From positions 1-8,785 of the forward strand of contig CAMFPZ010000024.1 in the NCBI GenBank assembly GCA_945979635.1: a DNA stretch of 8,785 bases, in the 5' to 3' direction. The notes below the pieces were generated by a model, which saw only the letters and a list, made by a program, of their open reading frames with translations, was not told the origin of the DNA and ran no database searches. Position numbers and translations under genes: made by a program. Source of the stretch: an uncultured Eubacterium sp. Its GTDB lineage: Bacteria; Bacillota; Clostridia; Oscillospirales; Acutalibacteraceae. Shown here one piece after another: positions 6,531 through 8,785 of this stretch (the first letter of the stretch is position 1; each line of letters opens with the position of its first letter).

Positions 6531-8785
6531 ATGAAATTTAAGCTGAAAAATGACAATTATAAGAGCTTTGAAATCTATAAGGAAAATGTGCTTGAGCCGC
6601 GTTCGTATTTTATTTCTTTTACATCGGTGGAGGAAATGGCAGCGACCGATATTCGCACAGAGAGATATAATTCCTCGAGTGTTTATGTCCTTTCCGGAGA
6701 GTGGGATTTTGCTTATTATGAGCACGAAAGCGATTTGCCTCTCGAAATAGAAACCGATGAAATGAGCTTTGATAAGGTTGCTGTGCCGTCGGTGTGGCAG
6801 CATACAGGATACGAAGAACCGTATTATGTAAATTCAAGATATCCCTTTAAGCCTAATCCTCCGGAAATCCCTGTTGATTGTGCTGTCGGTGTTTATCATC
6901 GAAGCTTCAATATCTATGATCTTGAAAAGAATTATATTATTTCATTTCTTGGAGTTGCCGGCGGTCTTGATGTTTTTGTAAATTCAAAATATGTCGGTTA
7001 TAGTGAGGGAAGCCATAACACCTCTGAATTCGAGCTTGATGAATTTCTTGTTGAAGGCGAAAATCATCTTGTTGTAGTGAACCATAAATATACAAACGGC
7101 ACATATCTCGAATGTCAGGATATGTTTAGGAACAACGGAATTTTCCGTGATGTTCTTTTGCATTCTTATGAAAAAAACAGTATTTACGATTTTGATGCAA
7201 AAACATCGTTGAATGCCGATTCAACATATAATTTGACAGTTTTGCCGTCGCTGAAATTAGTGGATGAATGTGAGCTGAATGCCGCATTGTTTGATGAAAA
7301 TAATCTTCTTGCTTCAAAGTCAGTTAATGTCGATTCGAAGCAGATAGAAAAAATCGCTTTCTCCGAGCTTGAGGTTGAAGAATGGTCTGCCGAAAATCCA
7401 AAGCTCTATACCCTTATTATTTCTCTTTCAAAGCAGGGCGAGAATGTTCAGCTCGTTCGCCGTATGATAGGCTTTAAGCATATTAGGATTACGGGGAATG
7501 TATTTACCTTTAATAGCAAGAATATAAAGCTCCTCGGAGTGAATCATCACGACACTAATCCGAAAACAGGCTATGTAATGAGCGTTGAGGATATGGAGCA
7601 GGATGTTCGTATTTTTAAGGAATACAATGTGAATTGCGTTCGTACCTCTCATTATCCTCCTGATCCTATTTTCCTGGATTTGTGCGATGAATATGGTGTT
7701 TATGTTGTTGATGAGGCGGATATAGAAACCCACGGCTGTGAAACCGAAATTCATAAGCCGGGTGCCTGCTCCCATAATCCTGCTTGGCAGAATCGCTATT
7801 GGGACAGAGTTTACCGTATGTATCAGCGTGATAAGAATCATCCATCGATTACAATGTGGTCGCTCGGAAACGAAGCCCACGGATACAAAAATCAGGACTA
7901 TTGCTACGAGAATCTAAAGAAGCTTACAGATATTCCTATTCATTACGAGGGTGTTTGTCGTACAAGACGCTTCGCTTATGATGTTTTGTCGAATATGTAT
8001 CCGTATTTTGAACTTTTTGATAGGATAGTAAAAGGTTCAGGATTGCCTAAAAGGTACTTCAAAAAGCCGTATTATATGTGTGAATATGCCCACGCAATGG
8101 GACTCGGTGCAGGCGAGCTTGAAAGATATGTCCAGGGTATTTTGAAGGCTGATAATGTTATGGGCGGCTGTATTTGGGAATTTGCCGACCACGCAATTTA
8201 TGACGAAAATGCAAGGTATAAATATACTTACGGCGGTGACCACGGCGAGGCGAAGCATGACGGAACATTTTGTGTAGACGGTCTTTTTTTCCCTGATAGA
8301 ACTCCCCATTCGGGTGCTGTGCAAATGAAGAATTGCTACAGACCTGTTCGTTGTAAGGAAATTGACGAAAATACATATGAATTCACCAATATCAAATGCT
8401 TTACAAGGGCTGATTACAGAGTTGAGTGGAGCTATTCCGTTGATGGTAAAATAATGCAAAACGGCGAATTTGTTCTTGATATTAATCCTCGTTCAAGTCA
8501 GAGTATAAAGCTTGATATTGAACGCAAAAAAGGCGATGAAGCAGTAACCTTTAAGTATTTTGACGGAAAAATTGAGGTTGCGTCCGAACAGATTTTGAAC
8601 TTCACAGATGAAAGGAAAATTCATACATCATCCGAAAAGGAATCTCCGTGTGTTATCGAATCCGAGGCAAGAATTATTGTATATTTCAAGGACGGAAGCC
8701 TTGAATTTGATACAAAAAACGGAGCTGTAACCAGGTATTGCAAAAACAGTTGCGAATATATCAATTCCGCTCCGTTTGGTGCAAA
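6531..8785 (+). CDS. lacZ: LacZ-type GH2 beta-galactosidase (3' end outside window)
   Basis: An uninterrupted frame of 751 codons that runs off the window; LacZ-type enzymes have about 1000 residues, so roughly a quarter is missing. It should hydrolyse terminal beta-galactosides by the retaining GH2 mechanism. Layout: sugar-binding jelly roll about 40-207 (ends with QDMFRNNGIFRDV; Asp197 matches E. coli Asp201); Ig-like domain about 210-312; TIM barrel about 316-600; a second Ig-like domain (DUF4981-type) about 612-700; and the start of the Bgal small-chain domain from about 712. Catalytic residues by motif: acid/base Glu448 in SLGNEAHG and nucleophile Glu518 in CEYAHAMG. The Mg2+ ligands Glu399, His401 and Glu448, plus His340, His374 (TSHYP) and Trp549, are conserved. 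There is no signal peptide, so the enzyme is cytoplasmic and would need imported sugar. It starts 16 bp after mutS2. The exact substrate is inferred from family resemblance only. Confidence 0.93.
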   Translation, partial: MKFKLKNDNYKSFEIYKENVLEPRSYFISFTSVEEMAATDIRTERYNSSSVYVLSGEWDFAYYEHESDLPLEIETDEMSFDKVAVPSVWQHTGYEEPYYVNSRYPFKPNPPEIPVDCAVGVYHRSFNIYDLEKNYIISFLGVAGGLDVFVNSKYVGYSEGSHNTSEFELDEFLVEGENHLVVVNHKYTNGTYLECQDMFRNNGIFRDVLLHSYEKNSIYDFDAKTSLNADSTYNLTVLPSLKLVDECELNAALFDENNLLASKSVNVDSKQIEKIAFSELEVEEWSAENPKLYTLIISLSKQGENVQLVRRMIGFKHIRITGNVFTFNSKNIKLLGVNHHDTNPKTGYVMSVEDMEQDVRIFKEYNVNCVRTSHYPPDPIFLDLCDEYGVYVVDEADIETHGCETEIHKPGACSHNPAWQNRYWDRVYRMYQRDKNHPSITMWSLGNEAHGYKNQDYCYENLKKLTDIPIHYEGVCRTRRFAYDVLSNMYPYFELFDRIVKGSGLPKRYFKKPYYMCEYAHAMGLGAGELERYVQGILKADNVMGGCIWEFADHAIYDENARYKYTYGGDHGEAKHDGTFCVDGLFFPDRTPHSGAVQMKNCYRPVRCKEIDENTYEFTNIKCFTRADYRVEWSYSVDGKIMQNGEFVLDINPRSSQSIKLDIERKKGDEAVTFKYFDGKIEVASEQILNFTDERKIHTSSEKESPCVIESEARIIVYFKDGSLEFDTKNGAVTRYCKNSCEYINSAPFGA

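Noticed and set aside
7428..7880. 150-codon open frame on the - strand within the beta-galactosidase gene
   Set aside because: It is antisense to the conserved catalytic barrel of the GH2 enzyme. Its openness follows from codon bias of the sense strand and no family features are visible.
8285..8291. T-TTT-TTC slippery-type heptamer in the beta-galactosidase gene
   Set aside because: It encodes the conserved GLFFPDRTPH stretch of LacZ-type enzymes, the frame stays intact on both sides, and I saw no stimulatory SD or hairpin.
1..8785. Defence system, prophage, transposon, CRISPR, tRNA or riboswitch
   Set aside because: Nearly every base is accounted for by eight identified genes on one strand. 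No array of repeats, transposase, integrase, tRNA-like fold or long structured leader was found.

Overview
This window is most likely from a Bacillota (Firmicutes) chromosome, probably a member of Clostridia from a gut-type community. This rests on the gene order era-yqzL-recO followed by mutS2, on the YqzL-type small protein, on Shine-Dalgarno (SD) sites matching GGAGG or GGTGA, and on moderate, AT-leaning base composition. Species or family cannot be named from the sequence alone.

Layout: all eight genes are on the + strand and tightly packed. In order they are corC (60-881, cytosolic CBS-pair protein), phoH (856-1827, P-loop ATPase), ybeY (1861-2361, rRNA endonuclease), era (2364-3251, ribosome-assembly GTPase), yqzL (3305-3460, 51-residue small protein), recO (3405-4139, recombination mediator), mutS2 (4142-6514, ATPase with an Smr domain) and a LacZ-type GH2 beta-galactosidase (6531 to the window end, cut off at its 3' end). 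Gaps are 53 bp or less and three junctions overlap or nearly abut. No terminator lies inside the block, so one long transcript is plausible. There is no gene-free stretch over 300 bp, and no RNA gene, mobile element, CRISPR array or repeat was seen.

How the genes fit together: phoH, ybeY and era are the widely conserved 16S rRNA maturation/30S assembly neighbourhood, and CorC/YbeX proteins often sit beside them. MutS2 has been linked in Bacillus to rescue of collided ribosomes, so much of the cluster can be read as ribosome production and quality control. RecO is the DNA-repair member. The beta-galactosidase is a metabolic gene placed directly behind this housekeeping block and has no obvious functional link to it.

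I found no convincing novel system. The points worth a second look are modest: the overlapping small ORF yqzL, mutS2 lacking its own SD, a frameshift-type heptamer in mutS2, the reduced cluster (no dgkA, cdd or yqfF), and lacZ attached to the housekeeping run.
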